Shown here: positions 28,259-36,234 of the stretch, one piece after another
Numbering within the stretch: position 1 is the first letter of the stretch
Layout: every line of letters starts with the position of its first letter
Assembly (NCBI GenBank): GCA_965267475.1
Contig: OZ254079.1
Span: 1,550,001-1,614,000, forward strand
Source of the DNA: JBCBKU01 sp965267475
GTDB lineage: Bacteria; Pseudomonadota; Alphaproteobacteria; Rhodobacterales; Rhodobacteraceae
DNA: 64,000 bases
Direction: 5' to 3'
Notes under the pieces: generated by a model
The model's input: only the letters and a program-made list of their open reading frames with translations
Told to the model about the DNA's origin: nothing
Database searches by the model: none
Program-made: the position numbers and the translations under genes

Positions 28259-29470
28259 CTAAGTGATGCTCCGCTTTGCTCCTTGCTTTACTATGGTTAA
28301 ACCTTCAATGTCTGTTGGAACACCTAACTCACTAAAGCCCTGAATATCGACTGTGGATTCGTGAAATCTAAGCTTTGTCCGGTAGGCAGCAAATACCTTA
28401 CCGCTGCTAGAGCACGGACGATTGTTTGCAATGCTGCAACGATTGAAGCTAATGTCAGAGTGTTTTGCCGTCACTACGTCAAAACAGCGACTGTCATAGA
28501 AATCGACATTGGATAGAGTCAGTCCTGAAACATTTTCACAAGTAAAGAAACCATAGGAGCATTCAAACACGTTGCAGTTTTCAAACTTGACGATGTTGCA
28601 ATCCGATAATTGAAACCCGTATGTCCCACAACCAAATAGGGCACAGTCTCGAACTTGGATTGCTGTGCACTCCATAAAATTCAAAACTGCACCCCTGCAA
28701 TAGCCAATGTCTGGACGGTGACCGATCGTCAATCCGGTGATGGAAACCCCGTTGGATTTCTTAAAGTTAAGCGTCGTTGCATATCTAGGAGAGACCGTAA
28801 TTTCTGGTTGTCCAATGCCAGAAATGGTAATATTTTCAAGCCCTTGAAGAACGATCTCCTCCCCATCGTGGACCTCTCTGACATACACATGCCGGTTATC
28901 CGGCACAGCTATTTCACTCAACGAAAAGCCCTGTCGGACAACAATATCGATGTTTGACCTCAAAGCATCAAGGAACTCGGCAGCACTAGAAACATCCACC
29001 ATGATCCGTGGTCCATGCTCAACTGGTTTGCCCTCAAGCTCAGCGAGATAGTTTGTTAAATCAAAGAAGTTCCCATTCCAACAATCGTAGTATTGATACT
29101 GTGCAAATGATATTCCATCTATTCGCGCACTCGGAATTCTGCAGTCATCAATACGTACGGGAACTACGAATATCTTTCCTGCAGGTATCTTTGCAAGTCT
29201 GGAAAGAGCAAGCCGAAATTCTGATTGAACGTAACCCGTCTTTTGCACAGACGTTTCAGAGAAAATCGGTATGAAGTATTTTGCAGATTCGATAGCGTCC
29301 CGGAGACAGTCTTCCCAAAGCTCACCGGGTTTCAGCCCCTCCATGTGGTATGGCATTGGAGGCTTGTCCATCCACGGGCGTAGCCCAAACTCCCGAAGGC
29401 GTTTGTACAGAATTTGAGCGACATGAAGGTCTTCCTTGGCATAGGAGATAAAGCAGATATCATCAGTCAA
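28259..29470 (-). CDS. TIR domain fused to right-handed beta-helix
   Basis: A 403-residue protein. Residues 1-150 are a TIR_2-type domain (ICFISYAKEDLHVAQILYKRL, then FIPIFSETSVQKTGYVQSEF); Glu84 in VQSEF sits where NAD-cleaving TIR domains keep their catalytic Glu. Residues about 160-390 form short repeating beta strands (NITISGIGQPEITVSP, GVSITGLTIGH, CNIVKFENCNVFECS), the pattern of a parallel beta-helix of the pectate-lyase/NosD type. No signal peptide or membrane segment is seen, so it is cytoplasmic. Bacterial TIR proteins usually kill infected cells by NAD+ depletion; a beta-helix as the partner domain is unusual. Confidence 0.8.
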   Translation of the reverse strand: MTDDICFISYAKEDLHVAQILYKRLREFGLRPWMDKPPMPYHMEGLKPGELWEDCLRDAIESAKYFIPIFSETSVQKTGYVQSEFRLALSRLAKIPAGKIFVVPVRIDDCRIPSARIDGISFAQYQYYDCWNGNFFDLTNYLAELEGKPVEHGPRIMVDVSSAAEFLDALRSNIDIVVRQGFSLSEIAVPDNRHVYVREVHDGEEIVLQGLENITISGIGQPEITVSPRYATTLNFKKSNGVSITGLTIGHRPDIGYCRGAVLNFMECTAIQVRDCALFGCGTYGFQLSDCNIVKFENCNVFECSYGFFTCENVSGLTLSNVDFYDSRCFDVVTAKHSDISFNRCSIANNRPCSSSGKVFAAYRTKLRFHESTVDIQGFSELGVPTDIEGLTIVKQGAKRSIT

Positions 29471-29703
29471 TGGAATTTAACCTTCGCTGCTAGAATGATG
29501 GGCTTGGGCACTCTTCTCGGCTACAGTGTAATAAGTCTTCGGCTTGGTAAATGACTATTCGCATTCTTCGGTGTTGGGCTTACTCCTCAACGAGGATTGA
29601 GCACTGGCTAATGAACGGGTTCGAGTTGCCTCGACTGATCATCCTCGTTCATTTCATTTGTTCGGACGTTCGTTACTTCACTTCCTAGGGCAGCTTTGTT
29701 TGC

Positions 29704-29904
29704 TTAACCGACCCTGGGTGCCCTCGAGGCCTGCAAGTCCCGGCAGAGAGCGTCTCCGTTGAGACTAGCTTCCAAAATGGCATTTTCCCGTCGCCGGGTT
29801 CGCAACATGTCGAGGTTTATTCTGAGATGGGTGTATGCAAAGCGATTGATGTAGAAGTTAGATTTCCCGCTTCCCTGCAGCCCAGCAAAAACCACTGGTT
29901 CCAT
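29704..29904 (-). pseudogene. Truncated P-loop kinase (zeta-toxin/polynucleotide-kinase-like AAA)
   Basis: Only the first ~50 residues of a P-loop kinase remain: FAGLQGSGKSNFYINRFAYTHLRINLDM is family-like, with Walker A GLQGSGKS. The frame then turns into unrelated sequence and stops after 66 codons. Full relatives are about 150-180 residues. The bases on both sides (29471-29703 and 29905-30080) hold no gene. Confidence 0.65.
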
Positions 29905-30080
29905 CTATCTTTCTGTCCCAGCGAAGCAGGAACAAGCTCCTGTCTCAGTGTCATCGGTAAAGAAACAGACATTCGCTGCACGTGCAATCGTCCGTTATTT
30001 TGGGCATTATAGCCGTCATCTGAGACTATTGGTCAGGCTTTGGGGCCGCGCAACTGGGCTCTAAGGTCGGTTCAACGAAC

Positions 30081-30359
30081 TTAGCGGACTTCGAGTTGGA
30101 TCGGTGAGAACAGAATGTTCTTTGGCTTTCCTATGTAGAGCTGGACTTCGCCGCTGATGGCGACTTTGCGCCCCTGGATACTGCATGTGCCTGGAAAGCG
30201 GTCAGCATACTTCTTGAAAGTGGCAGCGAAGAAGATGTGATTTGGATACCTCTCGCCAAAGTTGACGAACGTCGTCCCGCCGCGGCTTCGCGGAACCCGC
30301 GCCACGGTACCAACGACAGTCGACTGCTCTCCAACATGCAGCATCGTTTCGCGTGTCAC
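30081..30359 (-). CDS. OB-fold nucleic-acid-binding-like protein, exported, start unclear
   Basis: The frame gives 92 residues from GTG 30359 with an OB-fold-like string (TVVGTVARVPRSRGGTTFVNFGERYPNH, then a basic stretch). Upstream in the same frame, back to a stop at 30429-30431, lies a hydrophobic signal-peptide-like run (FVSALFLSLHAIFPTLAG) with no ATG, GTG or TTG. Either a rare start codon is used or the 5' end is damaged. It lies just downstream of the nuclease gene on the same strand; OB-fold and SNase proteins are often paired. Confidence 0.55.
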   Translation of the reverse strand: MTRETMLHVGEQSTVVGTVARVPRSRGGTTFVNFGERYPNHIFFAATFKKYADRFPGTCSIQGRKVAISGEVQLYIGKPKNILFSPIQLEVR

Positions 30360-30456
30360 GATCTCGCCAGCGAGTGTTGGAAAAATGGCGTGAAGTGAAA
30401 GGAAAAGTGCCGAAACAAAATCGTTAGTCTACGCGTGTTTCAAATCGCCATTGTGC

Positions 30457-30891
30457 TCATCTGCAATAGGGCTTTGCGGGTATCGCCTTCGAAGCTTTCG
30501 TTTCAAATTTTCTGTAGCGTCCGCCCGAGTATCTAGGACAGTCCCTGGCGTGCCCAGCGGCGATGACTTCCGCCCCGATGTCCGTTCCGTCGCGGTCGTA
30601 GCAAACCCCGACCCAACGATCATAGGTCTTGTCGCCATTCAGGACGCAGCGGAGCGGCTGCCCTCCGTAGGCCCTGGCCATCCACCGCTTCCCGGCGCGC
30701 CCGCCGCGTTCATTCAACTCCGGTGCGTCAACCCCGTTAAGGCGAATTGGGATGCGACCTCGCGATGTGGCCAGTTCTATGGTATCGGCATCGCGAACGT
30801 GTACCAACTTTCCGTCAAGTGTCTGAGCCGAGGCAGGTGAAACCAAGACTTGGAGAACTGTCAGAGCAAAGATTATTCGTTTCAGTGCAAT
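30457..30891 (-). CDS. Staphylococcal-nuclease-like (thermonuclease) exported protein
   Basis: The conserved part reads LDGKLVHVRDADTIELATSRGRIPIRLNGVDAPE and later DGTDIGAEVIAAGHARDCPRYSGGRY, the SNase core with its acidic site residues. A signal peptide (LKRIIFALTVLQVLVSPASAQ) precedes it. The frame is open to 31035, but residues before the signal look non-coding. The natural start would be ATT 30891 or CTG 30885, as no ATG/GTG/TTG falls there. It would degrade nucleic acid in the periplasm or outside the cell. Confidence 0.75.
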   Translation of the reverse strand: MALKRIIFALTVLQVLVSPASAQTLDGKLVHVRDADTIELATSRGRIPIRLNGVDAPELNERGGRAGKRWMARAYGGQPLRCVLNGDKTYDRWVGVCYDRDGTDIGAEVIAAGHARDCPRYSGGRYRKFETKASKAIPAKPYCR

Positions 30892-31088
30892 GGTCCCGTC
30901 GCAGTGAAAATCGGAAGCCGATGCGCTTCCGCCTACGGAGCAAATATGTCGGCACTGGGGCGTCCCAGCACGCCGCATCGGGCAAAGTCGATCGTAACGG
31001 CGCAAAACGCCCCCGGCACTTTGCCGACTACCCAAGTGTCCGCTGCGCGGTCGTTGAAGTAAGCATCGGCGAGTTCTAACTTTGAGTC

Positions 31089-31724
31089 ATGGACAATCTT
31101 CCTGACAGAACGGAGAAAAGCAAAGAGCTTTTTGAGCGATTTCTCCGCTTTGACAAACTCGGCAAACGCGAGGAAGCCAAGAGGGCGGCCCTCGAACTTG
31201 TGGCCTCGGTATGCGGATCGAATTCCGAGGAAACCTGGACACGGGCCAATCTCCACCATCTTCCGTTGAACCGTGCGAGTCGCATCCGGCATGAGATATT
31301 TCATTTTATTGTCTTTCCATCCCTAAGAGCGGGAATGAAACGAGGAGAGCCGGAAGCTAGCTATCTTCTTGGGAAACATATTCAAAATCTGTATTCAGAT
31401 GAAGCTCTTTGGAAGCAGATCGGTTATCGTTCAAAGACAGAGTTATTCCGAGAAGCATATGACACCAATCCGAGTTCAGCTCGGTACAGGGAGGGCTACC
31501 TTGGGGCTGTTCTTGCCGACCTAGGCTATACGTTTCACGAATGGCCCTCTGGAATTCTGATTGAACACACCAATTGGCGACAGGAGTTGGGTGATCTGCG
31601 AGGGCAAATTTCACTAGCAATGTCGCTTGATCCGAGCGGCGAGTATGAGAGCCTCTTGGCTGAATGGTGCCAAATCCTAGATCAATACGAGAAGCGCCTC
31701 GCCGCCAAGGAAGGCTGCCAGTAA
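31089..31724 (+). CDS. Unknown helical protein upstream of the RiPP genes
   Basis: A 211-residue soluble, mainly helical protein (RFDKLGKREEAKRAALELV; HEIFHFIVFPSLRAGMKRGE; ASYLLGKHIQNLY) that may contain TPR/Sel1-like helices. No family is recognised. It is co-directional with the heme-oxygenase-like and LanM-like genes but 290 bases upstream, so membership in that operon is uncertain. Bases 31725-32014 show only an implausible frame extension. Confidence 0.6.
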   Translation: MDNLPDRTEKSKELFERFLRFDKLGKREEAKRAALELVASVCGSNSEETWTRANLHHLPLNRASRIRHEIFHFIVFPSLRAGMKRGEPEASYLLGKHIQNLYSDEALWKQIGYRSKTELFREAYDTNPSSARYREGYLGAVLADLGYTFHEWPSGILIEHTNWRQELGDLRGQISLAMSLDPSGEYESLLAEWCQILDQYEKRLAAKEGCQ

Positions 31725-32014
31725 GGGCTCATTGGGGTCATCGGTTTCGGCGCAGCGGCGGTCGAATCGCTCGCCGAGGAAACTGCTTTACGGGCCATAA
31801 CGGACCTTCGACCTGCATTCTGGATGCCGCGCTGCAGTTTGCCAAAGCGGACATCGCTTATGGCAAAGCTTGGCCCCTGGAATTCTCTTTGCTTGCCTCG
31901 GCGATCAAAGCTGGACCACCCAAGCTAAGTCAAGCTAGGTTAAGTCCACTGCATTGCGTACTTCCGTGCAACTCAATAGCCCGTGAAGGCGCGGACGGAG
32001 CATCTTTGAGCCAT

Positions 32015-32710
32015 ATGGAACAGAAATTATCCAACTCGGCGTTCCTAGTTCACTCTTTTGGTGACGCCTTCATGAAGTATGAAAACCATTGGAAGAGCAC
32101 GCGCCCGCTAAACCGAAATACCTATATAACAATGCTCGCTGCGGCATACGTGACCTCTGGAGCAACTTCCAAGTTCTTTCCAGTCGCAGTCCAAAGATGC
32201 AGATCAGGTGGATATGATTCAGAGGCGGAGTTCATTGCCGAAAAGTTGCATGAAGAAACCGGACATGATCGACTGGCCGTCGCTGATCTTTACGAGCTAG
32301 GGTATGACGCAGTTCGCCTGGTCGATTCATTGCCCTTAGAACGGCATCAACGCCTTACGAAGAAGCTTCGGTCACTCTGTCAGAGCGAGCATCCAGTATC
32401 TTGTCTCGGCTATGCCTTCACGTTGGAACATTTCGCGAGCTTTCGAGATTCCGAATTCCTGAAAAAGATCGATGATCTTACCCCAATCCAAGCCAAGGCA
32501 AATAGAACCTTTAGTGTGCATTCCGGCGAAGGCGCAGATGCAGATCATATCGATGAGCTCATTTGCTTTATCGACGATATGCAGCAGGAGCTCTTTGTCG
32601 AAGTCCTGGCCGCCGCAATGCAGACAGCAGAGATATTGGCAGAACCCAACGACATAGACACCATTTCCGATACTAGGCTCGAAAGCCTCATAAAAGCTGC
32701 CAAGCTTTAG
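32015..32710 (+). CDS. Heme-oxygenase-like diiron oxidase (HDO/TenA-like fold), RiPP-associated
   Basis: A 231-residue helical protein. The frame is open from 31664, but homology-like content begins at ATG 32015 (MEQKLSNSAF). Candidate metal ligands: EFIAEKLHEETGHDRL (about 73-86), FTLEHF (about 136-140) and FSVHSGEGADADHIDEL (about 167-182), the Glu/His/Asp spacing of heme-oxygenase-like diiron oxygenases. Such enzymes oxidise amino-acid or peptide substrates in several natural-product pathways. The gene is separated by one base from the LanM-like gene, so both are translated together. Confidence 0.68.
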   Translation: MEQKLSNSAFLVHSFGDAFMKYENHWKSTRPLNRNTYITMLAAAYVTSGATSKFFPVAVQRCRSGGYDSEAEFIAEKLHEETGHDRLAVADLYELGYDAVRLVDSLPLERHQRLTKKLRSLCQSEHPVSCLGYAFTLEHFASFRDSEFLKKIDDLTPIQAKANRTFSVHSGEGADADHIDELICFIDDMQQELFVEVLAAAMQTAEILAEPNDIDTISDTRLESLIKAAKL

Positions 32711-32711
32711 C

Positions 32712-33899
32712 GTGGATAAATTCGACCAGGCAGAAAGTGGACCGAACGACCGCAGATCAAGAGTTCTTGATCTTGCAGAAGCGCCGACACCCCTCGAACT
32801 TATGAAACGAAGACTTAACGCGCCGTTTCCCTTTATTGTATTTGAGGACGGCAAAAGCATGGAAGATGTGCTGAAAGGCCTTGGTCTATCGGAAAGAGTA
32901 CCACACGAACTTGGCAGCGAGATTACGGTGATGCTCAGGCGCCTGGCTCATGAAATCTTTCAGGTTCGAAGACATGCGAACGAAGAACCCGACAAAGTCG
33001 TCTCAATCGACTTCCTTGGGAGCGAGAATGATTGGTCTTCCCGGATCGTTGCGAGAGTAGTTACAGCGACTGGAGAAAGAGTTATTTATAAGAATAAGCC
33101 CTGTGCCATTGAAAACTGGTTGTCGGCCTTGCTTGATCAGATGGATCAAAGAGACTTCCCTGTCGTCTGTGTTCCGTCTGGGGCCGATCGGGGAGGTTGG
33201 AGCTGGTTTTATGAGGAAGTCGAACATTCAAGCTACAAAGGTGCCGGCATTGAGGTCGATCCAAGTGTAGCGGCATGTATAGCCCGACTTCGAATGACCG
33301 ACCTACACGTTGAGAATGTAAGTATCTCGCGCAATTCGATCAGTCTTTTGGATTGCGAAATGAGCTTTCAGCCAAAATTAGATAGTGGGCACTGTGATAT
33401 ACCTTCGGCGTGTCATTTTCTGGCGTCAGATTGGACCCTCGCTGATCTTGAAGCCTCCAAATGGCTTACGAATTCAACAGTAGAAAATCTCGAACTTGGG
33501 GAAATTTTTTTCAGTAGCCTTGATCGACTGCCGGACGTCAGGAATAGAGTCGTATTTCTTCCGACCAAGCTTTACGCCGAGTTAATTTCGAATGTTGCAA
33601 AACTCTTGGTCACCGCGCAAAGCAGAAAAGCTAAAGACTATTTAGACGACTCTTTCAAAAGCATACAAAAGTTCAGGAAGATTCCCAAGGAAGAAAGGAT
33701 TGTGGCGTTCGAGAAAAACTGCTTGGCGCGCTTAACAGTTCCAAGGTTCTACGGCTCGACTAGAACCAGGGATCTCTACCTAGGGAGGTCAGGCGTGCTA
33801 AACGATTACTTCAGCCACTCGGGCTTTGAGGCAGTATCAGCCGGAACCAATTCTCGGATCAAAGGCAATTCCCATCGACGTTTGTCGCACCGGCAATAA
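32712..33899 (+). CDS. LanM-type (DUF4135) kinase/dehydratase domain without cyclase
   Basis: A 395-residue protein from GTG 32712. It contains the GSENDWSSRIVARVVTATGE and VIYKNKP segments and the kinase-like catalytic strings RMTDLHVENVSI (D-x-H-x-x-N) and LLDCEMSF (D-x-E), as in the dehydratase half of class II lanthipeptide synthetases. The C-terminal part (LARLTVPRFYG) also fits that half. The dehydratase domain is short for LanM, and the ~350-residue LanC-like zinc cyclase domain is wholly absent. It would phosphorylate, and perhaps eliminate from, Ser/Thr of a peptide. The 3' end overlaps the convergent precursor gene by 41 bases. Confidence 0.8.
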   Translation: MDKFDQAESGPNDRRSRVLDLAEAPTPLELMKRRLNAPFPFIVFEDGKSMEDVLKGLGLSERVPHELGSEITVMLRRLAHEIFQVRRHANEEPDKVVSIDFLGSENDWSSRIVARVVTATGERVIYKNKPCAIENWLSALLDQMDQRDFPVVCVPSGADRGGWSWFYEEVEHSSYKGAGIEVDPSVAACIARLRMTDLHVENVSISRNSISLLDCEMSFQPKLDSGHCDIPSACHFLASDWTLADLEASKWLTNSTVENLELGEIFFSSLDRLPDVRNRVVFLPTKLYAELISNVAKLLVTAQSRKAKDYLDDSFKSIQKFRKIPKEERIVAFEKNCLARLTVPRFYGSTRTRDLYLGRSGVLNDYFSHSGFEAVSAGTNSRIKGNSHRRLSHRQ

Positions 33900-34128
33900 C
33901 GGCACGCTCTATATCACGTTCCGATAAGGCGGTCTTATCTGGCCCCGCAGGAATAACCAAGTGCACGGTTTCTGTGGTATTTTCGTGCACACAAACGTCT
34001 AGTGCTGCATCAATCTCTACTCCTTCTGCAGCCAGGACATCCCTTGGGTTCTCGAGCAACGCAGCTTTGAAAGAAGGATCTGTCCAACACTTGGCAATCA
34101 CACGAGAAACTGGGTTCGAAAGGGTCAT
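33859..34128 (-). CDS. NHLP-type RiPP precursor peptide
   Basis: An 89-residue peptide resembling the nitrile-hydratase-like leader family: SRVIAKCWTDPSFKAALLEN, then PRDVLAAEGVEI, then ENTTETVHLVIPAGP. The start ATG 34128 has AGGA eight bases upstream, better than the longer frame from 34158. The region after the leader (LSERDIERAV...) ends in a short tail, GATNVDGNCL, with one Thr and one Cys, which could be the modified core. The gene is convergent with the LanM-like gene and overlaps its 3' end. Confidence 0.8.
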   Translation of the reverse strand: MTLSNPVSRVIAKCWTDPSFKAALLENPRDVLAAEGVEIDAALDVCVHENTTETVHLVIPAGPDKTALSERDIERAVIAGATNVDGNCL

Positions 34129-34700
34129 ATCTATCGTCCTAAAGTGAATCAGATGCACTACATTCGTACCAAATGTGCGGCATCATTTCTATCGCCAAGC
34201 TTGCTTCGGGATGGGGACAGGCCCAACTCTACTGTATGCTCGGCGAACAATTACGAGCGGCCCAGAGCCGACCTTGAACCTGTCCAACGGATGCTGCAAT
34301 CGCAGCCCGCTTTCCGGTCATTCGCTGCAGGCGCGCAATCTGAGTTTGGCTGAACTTACAGATGGCGGGACGAAGCGACTGTCCAACTCACAGGCGAAAG
34401 TGTCTGGTTCGACCGCGACAGCTGACTTTTAACCTACGTGAACGATGCGCCAAAACGAACAGTTTAGCTTCCACAGAGGCTCGTTGAACTAGAGAGACGT
34501 GCATCCAATTTTTTGACGAACTTCTAACGCTATCGCCTCCTGTAACTAACACCCACCTGACGAGCAGTGCTTATCTGTTTCTCGTCGAGAGTGACGTAGA
34601 GTTTTGTTGTGGAAACATAATAAAGCAGTGACGCAACTTTCGAAGGATGTGCAACAAAATCGGGCAAAATACGCCTGACTACTTTATCGAGGATAGATCG
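34129..34700. other. Intergenic region between the precursor and the subtilase
   Basis: This region holds the divergent promoters of the precursor (minus) and subtilase (plus). It also contains a repeat-family copy around 34292-34331. No gene is convincing. The frame beginning at 34647 extends the subtilase but lacks a spaced ribosome binding site. Confidence 0.4.
34292..34331 (+). repeat. Intergenic repeat element, copy 1
   Basis: The segment beginning ATGCTGCAATCGCAGCCCGC and ending TTCGCTGCAGG matches 40801-40841 at most positions; a more diverged copy lies near 42270-42312. All copies are in non-coding DNA of the island. Confidence 0.5.
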
Positions 34701-35945
34701 ATGACCAAACGGTTCAAAGTGCGGTTCTCTTCTGCCGATGCTATGAATGCTGCCCAGGCAATTGAAACTCCCAATTCTGTCAGCGTTCTACGAAATGAAA
34801 AGCGAGCCTACATCGCAGTAGAGATTCCTGATGTTACAGACACAGAAGTAGGATCGGAGGCGATACGAGCCGCTCTGGATAGCGCGCCGGAGCTACGAGA
34901 GTATCTCGATGTTTATGGCGCGGAAGTCGTTGAAGATTACCAATACGATCTGGATGATACAGACAGTGGCTTTGACTTCGAGGGCACGGACGATCCCGCC
35001 TTCGCTTCGCTTCCGGACGTTACAGAGTTGATCAACGCGCCAGATGCTTGGCTTCATAGTACGGGGGAAGGTGCAACTATCGCCATCGTCGATACTGGCA
35101 TTGACGGCTCTCATCCAGAGTTTCCCGCGGCAAGAAGGGCTGGTAGCTGGGAACCGGCAGGAGATGTTCCTTGGACAGATTGGCAGGGGCACGGGACCAT
35201 GTGCGCGACGATCTCCGCCGCCGATGACCGACCGACAGGCAGCCGTTATCGAGGTATCGCACGTGACGCCAGGTTGATTGCCTGTAAGACTCGATTCTAT
35301 GATTCTGAGCTGGGGGCGATTTACGACTATCTGACTGACAGGATAGCCGAGATTGACGGTCCATTGATTGCAAGCAATAGCTTTGGCCTGAAGCGCGGCA
35401 CGCCGCCGCCCGTACCTGGTCAATCTGATTTCATCGATGCTTTGAACGATGCTATCGCTGCAGGTGTGATTGTCTTTTTCAGCGCAGGCAATAACCACCA
35501 GCGTGCTGGTGGCAATCCAACTGCCTGTGACCCGAACTCGATTTGGCTACACAAAAGCCGGGCGGACCTCTTCCCAGTGGCGACCTGCGATCTGGACAAG
35601 CAGATTTGGTACTATTCCAGTCGTGGTCCGGGGCAGCACTTTGGTAAGCCGGAAGCCTCGCACAAACCTGATGCTACGGCACCGACCCCCAAGAATGGTA
35701 AGATCCTCTACGGAGCTTCTGAGCGGGTGCTGCCAAATGGCTGGGGTACCAGTGGGGCTTGTCCACAAGCAGCTGGTCTTGCAGCATTACTGCTCGCGCT
35801 GGACGGCACGTTAGCGCGGGACGCGGTGTTTGATGCGATCCGCACCCCTGCTCTAGACATTGGACATGGCCATAACTGCCAAGGTTTTGGTATGATCGAT
35901 TGTGCGGCCAGTGTCGACTATGTCCGATCGCAAATGGTATCCTAG
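34701..35945 (+). CDS. Subtilisin-family (S8) serine protease without signal peptide
   Basis: A 414-residue protein; GAGGA at 34689-34693 supports ATG 34701. Catalytic triad: Asp131 (AIVDTGIDGSHPE), His164 (WQGHGTMCA), Ser351 (WGTSGACPQAAG); oxyanion Asn in SAGNN. The first ~85 residues are propeptide-like and end VVEDYQYDLDD. No signal peptide is seen, so it probably acts in the cytoplasm or is exported by an unusual route. It lies 0.57 kb from the RiPP precursor start, divergently, and could process the leader peptide (inference). It is followed by a gene for a separate propeptide-like protein. Confidence 0.9.
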   Translation: MTKRFKVRFSSADAMNAAQAIETPNSVSVLRNEKRAYIAVEIPDVTDTEVGSEAIRAALDSAPELREYLDVYGAEVVEDYQYDLDDTDSGFDFEGTDDPAFASLPDVTELINAPDAWLHSTGEGATIAIVDTGIDGSHPEFPAARRAGSWEPAGDVPWTDWQGHGTMCATISAADDRPTGSRYRGIARDARLIACKTRFYDSELGAIYDYLTDRIAEIDGPLIASNSFGLKRGTPPPVPGQSDFIDALNDAIAAGVIVFFSAGNNHQRAGGNPTACDPNSIWLHKSRADLFPVATCDLDKQIWYYSSRGPGQHFGKPEASHKPDATAPTPKNGKILYGASERVLPNGWGTSGACPQAAGLAALLLALDGTLARDAVFDAIRTPALDIGHGHNCQGFGMIDCAASVDYVRSQMVS

Positions 35946-35960
35946 TTGAAGAGAAGAGCA

Positions 35961-36170
35961 ATGGCAGGACCAATGCGCCTGAAAGTAAAGCTTGACGGCC
36001 CTGATCGTCTGGCCAAGGCTCTCGAGGTGATCGAGGGTCGCGGTACATTGCTGTTAGTCAACCGGCGCCGAAATACACTGGCAGTCGAAGAATTAGAAGA
36101 CGCTGCGCTTGAAGACCTACGCAACCTGAATGCACGCGTGACCGAAGACGATCAATACGACATCGACTAG
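35961..36170 (+). CDS. Stand-alone subtilase-propeptide-like protein
   Basis: A 69-residue protein from ATG 35961 (GAGAAGAG-rich ribosome binding site), 15 bases after the subtilase stop. Its layout parallels the subtilase N-terminus: MRLKVKLDGPDRLAKALEVI against KRFKVRFSSADAMNAAQAI, and TEDDQYDID against VEDYQYDLD. Propeptides fold S8 proteases and inhibit them. A separate copy could act as chaperone or inhibitor in trans, or as an immunity-like partner (inference). Confidence 0.7.
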   Translation: MAGPMRLKVKLDGPDRLAKALEVIEGRGTLLLVNRRRNTLAVEELEDAALEDLRNLNARVTEDDQYDID

Positions 36171-36234
36171 AATGGAAAATTATGGTCGTCGAGCGCAGAG
36201 CTCGATGACCATGAGGAATTTAAGTGGATTGAGA

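Noticed and set aside
28013..28300. Plus-strand frame between gspE and the TIR gene
   Set aside because: It has no start signal and overlaps the end of the TIR gene on the opposite strand.
31664..32014. N-terminal extension of the heme-oxygenase-like frame
   Set aside because: Composition is Arg/Pro-rich noise and overlaps the end of the previous gene; domain-like sequence begins at ATG 32015.
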